A DNA stretch of 24,957 nucleotides from Clostridium sp. UBA6640 (GTDB lineage: Bacteria; Bacillota; Clostridia; Clostridiales; Clostridiaceae), in assembly GCF_002455975.1 (NCBI RefSeq), contig NZ_DKLM01000019.1, forward strand, positions 1-24,957, in the 5' to 3' direction. Numbering within the stretch: the stretch's first letter is position 1; each line of letters starts with the position of its first letter. Below are positions 1-7,307 of the stretch, piece by piece. The position numbers and the translations under genes are program-made. The notes beneath the pieces were generated by a model, which ran no database searches, had not been told where the DNA came from, and saw nothing but the letters and a program-made list of their open reading frames with translations.

Positions 1-63
1 ATAACTACTTAACAGATTCAAAGTTTATATAATATAAACAATTTGCAATTTTAATTATAATAC

Positions 64-110
64 AATTATAACACATTTTGTAAATGCCACATTATTTAAT
101 TTTCAAAGAA
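64..110 (-). promoter_or_regulatory. Promoter-like segment, near-copy of the one upstream of phzF
   Basis: Read on the minus strand this contains TGTTATAAT, an extended -10 box (TGnTATAAT), preceded by a block GAAAATTAAATAATG. About 39 of 47 positions match the segment at 1102-1148, which sits just upstream of the phzF-like gene. It points leftward, out of the window, so it probably drives a gene that starts before position 1. The match is seen directly; the promoter role is inferred. Confidence 0.4.
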
Positions 111-152
111 CATATTTCAATTTTAATCCGCCTTATATTTGGATTGCGCAAT

Positions 153-193
153 AAAAAATCGCAAATTCAATCTCTTGAATAATGCGATTTTTT
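153..193 (-). terminator. Intrinsic terminator of the phzF-like gene
   Basis: The 11-bp arm AAAAAATCGCA (153-163) pairs with TGCGATTTTTT (183-193). After one mismatch a further ATTCAA/TTGAAT stem closes on a GAGA loop. On the minus strand a U-run follows the stem, 11 bases after the phzF stop codon. A-runs and T-runs flank both sides, so it could also work on the plus strand. Confidence 0.85.
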
Positions 194-203
194 ACGTTTA
201 TTA

Positions 204-1052
204 TTATAGCAAAATAGTTCCCTTTGCCAAAATAGCTACCTCTCCCGACACTAATATTTCTTTTTCAGAAATGCTCATAGAAACCTTAATTTTACTAGGT
301 CTGCCAACAAATCTTCCTTGATTTATTATAATCTCATGACCTACATTAAAAATATTATGCTTATATAAATATGCACCTAATGGTCCAGCTGCACTTCCTG
401 TTGCAACATCCTCAACGTTTCCTTGATTATCCCAGGTCCGTCCTTCTATATAATTCACATCAAATATATAAGCAAATTTAGCACCTACTTCTTTTAACAT
501 TTCTTCAAATTTAGAACTAATTATTTTTGCACTCTCTATTCCTGAAGTTAATGGTACTAATAAGTATGGTAATCCTGTTGATACAACTTCCATAGGAAAT
601 TCTTCGCTTAAATTCTCTTCTGACAAGTTCAATGCATGTACATATTTATTTCTCTTCTCTTTTGAAACTTCACAGAGGAATTCGGCTTTTCCTTGATTCA
701 TTTGTACTTCATAATACCCCTCTATCTTTTTTGAATTAACTATAATTGTTTTTTGATTTAATTGAAATGTAATCGCTATATCTTCTTCATTTCTAAAAAT
801 ATGACTATGAATAGTAGCAGCTGCTCCCAAAATAGGATGCCCCGCAAAATCCAATTCTTCATCTACTGTAAAAATTCTTGCATTAAATATACTATCATCT
901 ATTCTTCTCACAAAAATTGTTTCAAATTGCTTAAACTCTTGTGTTAATTTCAACATAAGATTATCTTCTAATTCCTCATTACAAAAAACAACAGTTAATC
1001 CATTGCCAGATAAAATTTCATTGCTAAAAACATCAACATGAAAATATTCCAT
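204..1052 (-). CDS. PhzF-family isomerase/epimerase
   Basis: A 282-residue cytosolic protein of the PhzF fold (two diaminopimelate-epimerase-like halves). Visible family marks are the N-terminal EYFHVDVFS strand, QFETIFV with the putative catalytic Glu44 (equivalent to Glu45 of PhzF), DFAGHPILGAA at about 69-79, and ATGSAAGPLGAYL in the second half. Length is normal for the family. The start is well placed behind AAGGAGG with a 7-base gap. PhzF itself isomerises trans-2,3-dihydro-3-hydroxyanthranilate, but most family members outside phenazine clusters have no known substrate, and no phenazine genes are seen here, so only the family name is safe. It has its own extended -10 promoter (1102-1148) and terminator (153-193), and so is probably transcribed alone. 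Confidence 0.88.
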   Translation of the reverse strand: MEYFHVDVFSNEILSGNGLTVVFCNEELEDNLMLKLTQEFKQFETIFVRRIDDSIFNARIFTVDEELDFAGHPILGAAATIHSHIFRNEEDIAITFQLNQKTIIVNSKKIEGYYEVQMNQGKAEFLCEVSKEKRNKYVHALNLSEENLSEEFPMEVVSTGLPYLLVPLTSGIESAKIISSKFEEMLKEVGAKFAYIFDVNYIEGRTWDNQGNVEDVATGSAAGPLGAYLYKHNIFNVGHEIIINQGRFVGRPSKIKVSMSISEKEILVSGEVAILAKGTILL

Positions 1053-1101
1053 TTTAATTCCTCCTTATATAAAAAATATAATTAACATTTATTTTACCTA
1101 A

Positions 1102-1148
1102 AATTATAACATATAGTGTAAATACCTCATTATTTAATTTTCATGAAA
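1102..1148 (-). promoter_or_regulatory. Extended -10 promoter of the phzF-like gene
   Basis: On the minus strand the segment contains TGTTATAAT, an exact extended -10 element, about 50 bases before the phzF start. No good -35 box lies 16-18 bases upstream. Instead there is a block GAAAATTAAATAATG that also occurs at 64-110, with a weak AAATA/TATTT dyad. The missing -35 box and the conserved upstream block suggest activator dependence, which is inference. Confidence 0.5.
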
Positions 1149-1478
1149 CTATTGTATTAGGAAGAACATCTTTATCATTTACTACGCAAAATATTCAATT
1201 TAAGTCATTATATAAAATAATAATATCTAAAAAATAATATTGTATAACTTTATAAATAACATAAACTGTCTATAATTTCTTAAATTTAATAGTTACTTTC
1301 CTTTGTAGCATATTTTTCATCCATTCTATTATTTATAATATCGTAGAGGCAAGCAGTGCTCAGTAGTTTTACTTTGCATCTCTGGTATTATCAAATTAAT
1401 CATCATAATTATATCAATGCTTTTAAGTATTTTTTATTAAAATCTTAAGTTGATATTTAGATATAGTGCAAAATTTAT

Positions 1479-1495
1479 GGCGAACACTGTTCGCC
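1479..1495. repeat. Short perfect palindrome GGCGAAC-ACT-GTTCGCC
   Basis: Seven paired bases, GC-rich, with a 3-base loop in AT-rich intergenic DNA between phzF and tRNA-Glu. There is no U-run on either side, so it is not a convincing terminator. The role is unknown. Apart from this, the tRNA-Glu unit and the GTGGCC pair, I see nothing supportable in 1149-1956, only a few short open frames without start codons or ribosome binding sites. Confidence 0.45.
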
Positions 1496-1523
1496 GCTAC
1501 AAGGATACATATATTATAATTCG

Positions 1524-1566
1524 ATAAAAAAATAAGATGGTTAACATTTCTGTAAACCATCTTATT
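1524..1566 (-). terminator. Intrinsic terminator of tRNA-Glu
   Basis: A perfect 12-bp stem, AATAAGATGGTT (1531-1542) with AACCATCTTATT (1555-1566), is followed on the minus strand by six U residues. It begins seven bases after the encoded CCA end of the tRNA and would release a short transcript. Confidence 0.88.
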
Positions 1567-1572
1567 TGAATA

Positions 1573-1647
1573 TGGTGACTCCTAGGGGAATCGAACCCCT
1601 GTTACCACCGTGAAAGGGTGGTGTCTTAACCGCTTGACCAAGGAGCC
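1573..1647 (-). tRNA. tRNA-Glu (anticodon UUC)
   Basis: A 75-nt cloverleaf including an encoded CCA tail. The acceptor arm GGCTCCT pairs with AGGAGTC (one G-U pair). The T arm carries the standard GGTTCGATTCC core. The anticodon stem CCACC/GGTGG closes a 7-base loop CTTTCAC that presents TTC at 1612-1614, which reads glutamate codons. It stands alone between a promoter and a terminator. Charged tRNA-Glu is also the substrate of HemA in C5 tetrapyrrole synthesis, but no hemA is visible nearby. Confidence 0.96.
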
Positions 1648-1687
1648 ATATATAGCTTTAAATTATATTATAGTCTCTACAATCCAT

Positions 1688-1716
1688 ATATTACTCGCAA
1701 ATAATCAATGTGTAAA
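1688..1716 (-). promoter_or_regulatory. Promoter of tRNA-Glu
   Basis: On the minus strand, TTTACA (1711-1716) and TAATAT (1688-1693) are separated by exactly 17 bases, a good sigma-A arrangement. Transcription would begin about 35 bases upstream of the mature tRNA end. A second possible -10 (TATAAT) closer to the tRNA has no matching -35. Confidence 0.55.
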
Positions 1717-1759
1717 TATGTTATTATATCTTTCTATACATGATACTACATCTATAGAA

Positions 1760-1797
1760 AAGTGGCCATCTTAATTTATCTTTAAGTTTAAGTGGCC
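1760..1797. repeat. Pair of AAGTGGCC direct repeats, possible IS21-type relic
   Basis: AAGTGGCC occurs at 1760-1767 and again at 1790-1797, a 30-base period, the second copy followed by GCTTTATTTAACC. Repeated GTGGCC-like boxes of this type occur near the ends of IS21-family elements. No transposase gene or matching opposite end is seen, so at most this is a solitary relic. Confidence 0.3.
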
Positions 1798-1956
1798 GCT
1801 TTATTTAACCAGTAGCTGAGATTTCACATTCCGCATTTAGTAAATATTAATGTTCTTATAAAGACTATAAAAGAAATTAACGTATAAAAAGCTTAATAAA
1901 CAATTAAATATATTACAATACTAAATAGTAATTTTTTTAATATAACTTATCTATAA

Positions 1957-3411
1957 TTATTTAATTTTAAGACCTTTTCTTACTCTTTCTCCATATTCTC
2001 TATCTGCTTTAGTTAAATACTCTATGACTTTTAGTTGAATTTTTTCCTCTACACTCCATAAGTCATTTACCAAATTGTCTATTAAATGATCTTTCTCTTC
2101 TTTGTCATAGGAACGATATTTTTCTCCTGCTTGCTGGAAATCGTTTGTTAGCTTTATTTTTCTCTTTTCAATATTGCCACATATATATTGCGGTTTTGAT
2201 GGTAATGATGGTGCTTCTCTCGGTTTTCCACAATTTAATGTGTTTGGTTCATAATTAACTTTTCCACAATTTGCGAAGTATCTCATATTTCCATCTTGCT
2301 GATTATTTATAACTGGCACTTGAGGTCTATTTATTGGTAATTGAGCAAAATTGGCACCTATTCTATGACGTTGAGTATCAGAATATGAAAATAATCTTCC
2401 TTGTAAAAGTTTGTCTGCGGAAGCTTCAATACCATCTATTAAATTTGCAGGACAAAAAGCCGCTTGTTCAGCTTCAGCAAAAAAATTTTTAGGTGCTGTA
2501 GTCAAAGTAAGTTTTCCTACTTTTATAAGCGGGAATGTCTTTTCAGGCCAGATTTTTGTGGCATCTAAAGGATCAAACTCTTGTTTCAATTCATCTTCAA
2601 TATCCATAATTTGTACAAAAAGATCATAATCAACAGTTTTTCCTCCATTGAGCGTATCATATAAATCTCTTGTTGCCACATCTGGATCTAATCCTGCTAA
2701 TATTTCAGATTCCTGTCTTGTAATAGTTTTAATTCCTAATATAGGTTTCCAATGATATTTTACATAAACCCTTTTCTCCTTTTCATTCAGCCATATATAA
2801 GTATTTACACCGAAACCTTCCATAGTTCTATAGCTTTTAATCGTCCCTCTATCTGAAAAAAGCCATGTAACCATATGGGTAGCTTCTGGTGTATTAGATA
2901 TAAAGTCCCAAAATCTATTTGAATCTGGTATATTAGTGTCTGGTGAAGGCTTAAAAGCATGAATCATATCTGGAAATTTCATAGCATCTCTTATAAAAAA
3001 TATTGGTAAGTTATTTCCTACTAAATCATAGTTCCCCTGTTCTGTATAAAACTTTACAGCAAATCCTCTTGGATCACGTAAAGTATCTGCAGAACCTTTT
3101 GAACCTATAACTGTGGAAAAACGTACAAACACTGGTATTTCCTTGTTTACCTCATTTAGAAATTTAGCTCTTGTATATTTTTCCATAGAGTTACAAAGCG
3201 TAAAATGACCATGAGCTCCAGCTCCTTTAGCATGTACCACCCTCTCAGGAATTCTCTCTCTATCAAAACTAGCTAACTTTTCAATTAACTCCACATCTTG
3301 AAGTAAAACAGGTCCCCTCTCTCCAACAGTTAATGAACTTTGGTTATTGGTTATATCCACTCCTTGATTGGTAGTTAAATACTCACTATTTTTCAAGTTC
3401 CTATCACTCAT
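1957..3411 (-). CDS. Monofunctional haem catalase
   Basis: A 484-residue cytosolic haem enzyme that converts hydrogen peroxide to water and oxygen. Family marks are RVVHAKGAGAHG with distal His60, the distal Asn133 in LVGNNLPIFF, and the haem-ligand motif GRLFSYSDTQRHRIG with proximal Tyr343. The size fits small-subunit catalases without the large C-terminal flavodoxin-like domain. The start chosen is the ATG at 3411 (MSDRN), because GGAGG lies a few bases upstream; an in-frame TTG at 3423 would place the ribosome binding site inside the gene. The gene is single and not part of the cobalamin operon. Two dyads sit in its promoter region (3432-3484). No clear terminator is visible downstream. 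A catalase in an anaerobe fits defence during air exposure. Confidence 0.95.
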   Translation of the reverse strand: MSDRNLKNSEYLTTNQGVDITNNQSSLTVGERGPVLLQDVELIEKLASFDRERIPERVVHAKGAGAHGHFTLCNSMEKYTRAKFLNEVNKEIPVFVRFSTVIGSKGSADTLRDPRGFAVKFYTEQGNYDLVGNNLPIFFIRDAMKFPDMIHAFKPSPDTNIPDSNRFWDFISNTPEATHMVTWLFSDRGTIKSYRTMEGFGVNTYIWLNEKEKRVYVKYHWKPILGIKTITRQESEILAGLDPDVATRDLYDTLNGGKTVDYDLFVQIMDIEDELKQEFDPLDATKIWPEKTFPLIKVGKLTLTTAPKNFFAEAEQAAFCPANLIDGIEASADKLLQGRLFSYSDTQRHRIGANFAQLPINRPQVPVINNQQDGNMRYFANCGKVNYEPNTLNCGKPREAPSLPSKPQYICGNIEKRKIKLTNDFQQAGEKYRSYDKEEKDHLIDNLVNDLWSVEEKIQLKVIEYLTKADREYGERVRKGLKIK

Positions 3412-3431
3412 AAAATCCTCCAATAAATTTC

Positions 3432-3484
3432 ATTAATATCCTAACTATATTATATTAATGGGCTTTAAAGAGTATTATCTCTTT
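3432..3484 (-). promoter_or_regulatory. Catalase promoter region with two dyads
   Basis: Minus-strand TATAAT (3449-3454) lies inside an inverted repeat ATTAATAT/ATATTAAT (3432-3439 and 3452-3459). Just upstream is a second dyad, AAAGAGTATTATCTCTTT (3467-3484), at about the -35 position, where no consensus -35 box exists. The placement suggests one or two operators for a redox-responsive regulator. The sequence is not a good match to the PerR box as I know it, so the regulator is unassigned. Confidence 0.4.
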
Positions 3485-3512
3485 ATGAAAATAGTGATTT
3501 ATTAACAAAAAG

Positions 3513-4082
3513 TTATTCTCTAATTACATTAGCTACTACTTCAAATAATAGTTTATTCCCTTCTTCACTAAGATGAATTCCATCAGTATATAAATACCTA
3601 TTCTCTTCTATTTTATCAAAAATATCATTTAAATTTATAAAGGGAATATTTTCATTAGAGCAAAACTTGTTAAGAATATCTCCAAGCTGCTCTATTAAAG
3701 AGTTTACTTTGCTGTAGTCACAGCTATCCCAACATTCTAAAGCTAAGTCTCCTATTACTTTCAGTGGTGATAAAACTATTGGTACAATATTATTTTCTAT
3801 TGCCTCTTTAACCATTATATTTATATTTTTAAGAGCATTTTCTGCACTTTTATTTGTTAAAAAATCATTAGTTCCACCTAGGATAATAACAATGTCTGGA
3901 TTATTATATACTACATCCTCCGTAAACCTGTTAACCATACCGATGGTTGTATCTCCATTTACTCCTGCATTTATCACCTTAACATTCCCTAATCTATTCC
4001 TTAATAACTCAACCCAACTACTTTTAGCACTAACCCCATATCCATATGTAAGACTATCTCCCATACATACTATTGAATTCAT
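3513..4082 (-). CDS. SGNH/GDSL-type esterase or lipase
   Basis: A 189-residue hydrolase of the SGNH superfamily (TesA/thioesterase I-like). All four blocks are visible: GDSL with nucleophile Ser10, the glycine of NAGVNGDTT, LGGTND with Asn72, and DGIHLSEEG with Asp167 and His170. The catalytic residues are therefore intact. There is no signal peptide, so it is probably cytosolic. The substrate is unknown; acyl esters, acyl-CoA thioesters or acetylated sugars are all possible for the family. The start lies behind AAAGGAG with an 11-base gap. It lies between catalase and the end of the cobalamin operon, and the operon terminator separates it from cbiK. Confidence 0.88.
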   Translation of the reverse strand: MNSIVCMGDSLTYGYGVSAKSSWVELLRNRLGNVKVINAGVNGDTTIGMVNRFTEDVVYNNPDIVIILGGTNDFLTNKSAENALKNINIMVKEAIENNIVPIVLSPLKVIGDLALECWDSCDYSKVNSLIEQLGDILNKFCSNENIPFINLNDIFDKIEENRYLYTDGIHLSEEGNKLLFEVVANVIRE

Positions 4083-4237
4083 ATCTTTAGTCTCTCCTTT
4101 AATTTTTAGTTTTGATTATATGTATACCTTAAGTTTTACCTTTATTTTATAGTAATATTTCTATTTTTGTTTAAAATAAAATTAATTTATGCTGTTTTTA
4201 GCCTATAGCTTTTCCCTGTACATTTAAATAATTAAAT

Positions 4238-4274
4238 AAAGACTCAATAACTTTATTTTAATCATTGAGTCTTT
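4238..4274 (-). terminator. Terminator at the end of the cobalamin operon
   Basis: An 11-bp perfect stem, AAAGACTCAAT (4238-4248) with ATTGAGTCTTT (4264-4274), begins four bases after the cbiK stop codon. A U-rich stretch (TTTATTTAATTATTT) follows on the minus strand. It marks the 3' end of the 17-kb transcription unit. Confidence 0.85.
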
Positions 4275-4278
4275 TATA

Positions 4279-5064
4279 CTATTCCATTATATCTTCTAAA
4301 TGCTTAACATATATGCTTTGGAATTTATTATTCTCCCCTAATCCTTTAAGGTAAGTGTTTATTTTAAAGCCTTCACCTTCTAATATAGATTTCCATGAAT
4401 CTTCCTCATCAGATGCCATATCGTTTTGGGCATGGTCTCCAGCTACTAACATAAATGGCATTAGGGTTATTTCCTCTATATTTTTTGCCTTTAATTCTGG
4501 GATTATATGCTCTATTTCTGGATATCCTTCTACTGTTGCCATGTAGACATTTTCTAAATCCATTTTACGAGCAACGTATTCAAATTGAAAATAACATGAG
4601 TTTGCATGATGCTCAGTTCCATGTCCCATTAACACTACTGCAGAATTTTTATTTAATTCTGGAATCTGAGATTTTAAAGCTTCAACAGCCTCAAAATAAT
4701 CTTCATTTTTATAAAGTAATGGTCTTCCAAGCTCTATTTTTTCAAAGGCCTTTTCTTCTCTATATTTGTCTATAGAAGATTTAATCTTATCATATTCTTC
4801 TCCATATATTATATGTAATGGTTGGACATAAACCTCATTAAATCCTTCTTCACGCATCTTTAAAAGTGCTTCTCCTACTGTGTCTACGTGAAGATTATCT
4901 CTACTTTTAAGCTTCTTTATTATCATATTAGAAGTAAAAGCTCTTCTAATTTCAAACTCCTTAAAACTATTCCTTATATAATTTTCTGTAGCTTCTATAC
5001 AGCTTTTAAGCGGATGTTCATAGCTCGTTCCAAAGCTTACAACTAATATGCCCTTTTTATTCAT
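4279..5064 (-). CDS. cbiK: Sirohydrochlorin cobaltochelatase CbiK
   Basis: A 261-residue, ATP-independent class II chelatase that inserts Co2+ into sirohydrochlorin, the step that commits the tetrapyrrole to the oxygen-independent cobalamin route. The N-terminal KKGILVVSFGTSYEH is typical of the family. The putative metal-binding histidines are His148 in LMGHGTEHH and His211 in LVAGDHAQND, matching the His145/His207 pair of Salmonella CbiK. Length equals the cytosolic enzyme and there is no signal peptide. The ATG at 5064 is chosen because AGGAG lies 9 bases upstream. It is the last gene of the operon even though it acts early in the pathway. Confidence 0.94.
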   Translation of the reverse strand: MNKKGILVVSFGTSYEHPLKSCIEATENYIRNSFKEFEIRRAFTSNMIIKKLKSRDNLHVDTVGEALLKMREEGFNEVYVQPLHIIYGEEYDKIKSSIDKYREEKAFEKIELGRPLLYKNEDYFEAVEALKSQIPELNKNSAVVLMGHGTEHHANSCYFQFEYVARKMDLENVYMATVEGYPEIEHIIPELKAKNIEEITLMPFMLVAGDHAQNDMASDEEDSWKSILEGEGFKINTYLKGLGENNKFQSIYVKHLEDIME

Positions 5065-5161
5065 ATACTCATTCTCCTTAAAATTGTATTTCAAAAATTA
5101 TTGTAGACTCCTATCAAACTGAAAATTAACTACAGCTCTTGACTATATATATTCCCAATTA

Positions 5162-5665
5162 CTAATTAGTTTTATAATTCTCTGGTATAAACTTATTTAC
5201 AATAAGCACAATTATAATATTAACTGCAGCCACCATTGTTAAAACAGGTATCATACCTATCAAAACTTCACTTGGCATAAATGTCATAAATTTATTCAAT
5301 ATTAATAACATAAAAACGGATATAGGTCCATTGATTAAGGCTCCTACTATAGCAGAAGATATATTTGATATTAGTTCTCCTCTTTTTCTTAAAACTTTAT
5401 AAGTTATTCCAAAGAAATACATAGTTAATGCCATGTCTATACATATAACTAAATGAACTGGTAATGACATTGGAAATCCACTGATAGTTGAAGTTATAAG
5501 ATGACCTATTGCACCAACCGCTGCCCCTGCTAATGGTCCTAGTATAATTGCTGCTAAAAATCCTGGCATTGAATCAAATGCTACTGTTTGAAAAACTTTA
5601 ATATTAGCCCCAATTGCACTTAATGCTATAAAAAGCCCTATTAAAACTATTTTTTTTACTTTCAT
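5162..5665 (-). CDS. ECF transporter S component, probably for a cobalamin precursor (CblT-like)
   Basis: A 167-residue integral membrane protein with about five or six hydrophobic segments, starting KVKKIVLIGLFIALSAIGA, a common opening of ECF S components. The SMPGFLAAIILGPLAGAAVGAIGHLI stretch fits S components of the CblT/HtsT-like kind. S components bind the substrate and need a shared ATPase/EcfT module, which is not encoded here. The location between cbiJ and cbiK in a cobalamin operon suggests alpha-ribazole, dimethylbenzimidazole or a corrinoid as substrate; it does not look like the cobalt transporter CbiM. The ATG at 5665 follows GGAGG. The exact substrate is inference. Confidence 0.8.
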   Translation of the reverse strand: MKVKKIVLIGLFIALSAIGANIKVFQTVAFDSMPGFLAAIILGPLAGAAVGAIGHLITSTISGFPMSLPVHLVICIDMALTMYFFGITYKVLRKRGELISNISSAIVGALINGPISVFMLLILNKFMTFMPSEVLIGMIPVLTMVAAVNIIIVLIVNKFIPENYKTN

Positions 5666-5701
5666 AAATACCTCCATCGTTAATATACAATTCACAGCTT
5701 C

Positions 5702-5764
5702 CAATGCACAATTATAAACTTCTTCCTATACTTTTTATAAACAATTAGAGATAATTGTGCATTG
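5702..5764. repeat. Perfect 14-bp inverted repeat between cbiJ and the S component
   Basis: CAATGCACAATTAT (5702-5715) pairs exactly with ATAATTGTGCATTG (5751-5764), with 35 bases between. It fills much of the 126-bp gap, the longest within the operon. There is no U-run, so a simple terminator is unlikely. A related half (CAATTCACA) lies just beside it. It could be a mobile palindrome, an RNA processing site or an mRNA stabiliser. Confidence 0.6.
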
Positions 5765-5791
5765 TTTCAGCTACCCTAGAAAAGAATTTTC

Positions 5792-6562
5792 TTAAATAAA
5801 CTTCTTTTCAATTAAATAATTTAACAATTCTTTATCATCACTAAAAGCTATTGGATAGTTTATCTTCTTTCTGCCAATAACAATTCCATAGATATTGCTT
5901 TCCATAACAGCTTCTAATTTTTCTAGAGTTCCTCCAACTATGCCGCTGTCTTTAAGAAGCATAGCTTTAGCATCAAACTCACTTATGAAACACAAATTCA
6001 GTTCCTTAGAGAAAGGTCCCTTCATTGCAATAATATCCTCTACCTTAACACCTAATTCTTCACACTCTGACATTACTTTAAGGGTTGGCAGTACTCTATG
6101 AATTATTCTATTATTTAAATTTAAATCTAATATTTTATTGATATTTCTACTTCCTGTAGTGTTTAATATAGTTCCATCTATATTTTTTAACACTTTATCT
6201 AATTCCTCATAGTTTTCCACTTCCACTATATTAGGTGAATTTGTATATTTATCTACAATAGAGGCTCTTTCATATCTAATATAATTAATATTTAAATCGT
6301 TACAAATTTCTAAAGCATTATAAGTTATTTCTACTGCGTAAGGATGAGATGCATCTATTAATAATTTTACACCATTGACCTTCAGCATTTCCTTAAGTTC
6401 ATCTTTCGTTAATGGCTTATCATTTAAAATTTTGTATTTATAATTTTCTAAAAGACTTCCACCATATGAACTAGCAACAGACAGTAATAAATCATCGGTA
6501 TATTTGTTTAAATTTTCTACTATAACTTTTCCTTCGCTTGTTCCTAAAATTAATGCTATCAC
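5792..6562 (-). CDS. cbiJ: Cobalt-precorrin-6A reductase CbiJ
   Basis: A 256-residue NAD(P)H-dependent reductase of the CobK/CbiJ family that reduces cobalt-precorrin-6A to 6B in ring synthesis. It opens with the Rossmann-type strand IALILGTSEGK, and the family motif IDASHPYA is at about 69-76. The C-terminal half has the expected VGGTLEKLEA and IVIGRK stretches. It starts with GTG behind AAGGAG at 8 bases, 12 bases after the cbiH stop. Length is normal. It is followed by an unusually long gap containing an inverted repeat before the S-component gene. Confidence 0.92.
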   Translation of the reverse strand: MIALILGTSEGKVIVENLNKYTDDLLLSVASSYGGSLLENYKYKILNDKPLTKDELKEMLKVNGVKLLIDASHPYAVEITYNALEICNDLNINYIRYERASIVDKYTNSPNIVEVENYEELDKVLKNIDGTILNTTGSRNINKILDLNLNNRIIHRVLPTLKVMSECEELGVKVEDIIAMKGPFSKELNLCFISEFDAKAMLLKDSGIVGGTLEKLEAVMESNIYGIVIGRKKINYPIAFSDDKELLNYLIEKKFI

Positions 6563-6574
6563 AATTGTCGCTCC

Positions 6575-7291
6575 TTATAATTTATATCCTCTTGGAGTTA
6601 TAAATTTATTATCTTTAATAAAGCTATTACTATTTCCTATGATTACTATAGAGAACATATCTACTTTACTATCATCAAAATTTTCTAATGTATATAGATG
6701 AACTTCTTGTCCTTCTCTTAATGCATGCTTAACTACTGCTACTGGCACATTTCCACTTCTAAATTCCTTTACAGTTTCAATAGCTTCTCTTAAGTAATGA
6801 GGTCTTCCATTACTTTTGGGATTATAAAGAGATATGATAAATTCTCCTTCTGCTGCAAGACGAATTCTTTTCTTTATTAGTTCGTATGGTGTTAATAAAT
6901 CACTTAAGCTAATGTTACAATTATCATGCATTAATGGTGCACCAACTATAGAAGCTGCAGCACTTGAAGCTGTAACTCCTGGTACAATTTCAACTTCTTC
7001 ACCTTCTGCCATTTGAAGTATAAGACCAGCCATTCCATATATTCCAGCATCTCCTGTACTTACAACTGCTACATCCTTATCTCTAGATAACTCTAATGCT
7101 TTTCTACATCTTTCTTCTTCTCCACGCATTCCAGTAGAAAACACTTCTTTATTTTCTATAAGAGGCTTAATCATTTCAAGATATTTAGTATATCCAACTA
7201 CTATGTCACAATTTTCTATTACTTCTTTTGCTCTCACTGTCATATGGTCAAGTCCACCCGGTCCAATTCCAACTACGTATAATTTACCCAT
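6575..7291 (-). CDS. cbiH: Cobalt-precorrin-3 C17-methyltransferase CbiH
   Basis: A 238-residue SAM-dependent tetrapyrrole methylase (CobJ/CbiH type) that methylates C17 and drives ring contraction. Motifs in order: YVVGIGPGGLDHMT near the N-terminus, STGDAGIYGMAG in the SAM site, PGVTASSAAASIVGAPL, and ISLSDLLTP, a CbiH/CobJ signature. The ATG at 7291 is preferred over an upstream in-frame start because AGGAGG lies 7 bases before it. It follows cbiG with a 16-base gap. Confidence 0.94.
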   Translation of the reverse strand: MGKLYVVGIGPGGLDHMTVRAKEVIENCDIVVGYTKYLEMIKPLIENKEVFSTGMRGEEERCRKALELSRDKDVAVVSTGDAGIYGMAGLILQMAEGEEVEIVPGVTASSAAASIVGAPLMHDNCNISLSDLLTPYELIKKRIRLAAEGEFIISLYNPKSNGRPHYLREAIETVKEFRSGNVPVAVVKHALREGQEVHLYTLENFDDSKVDMFSIVIIGNSNSFIKDNKFITPRGYKL

Positions 7292-7307
7292 ATTATTTCC
7301 TCCTACT

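Noticed and set aside
1300..1390. Minus-strand frame with protein-like composition, ending ATKESNY
   Set aside because: It is about 32 codons long with no start at its beginning and no ribosome binding site; chance cannot be excluded.
1479..1495. LexA (SOS) operator
   Set aside because: The Firmicute site needs four bases between GAAC and GTTC; here there are three, and no SOS gene follows.
3432..3484. PerR box at the catalase gene
   Set aside because: Neither dyad matches the usual 15-bp palindrome well enough to name the regulator.
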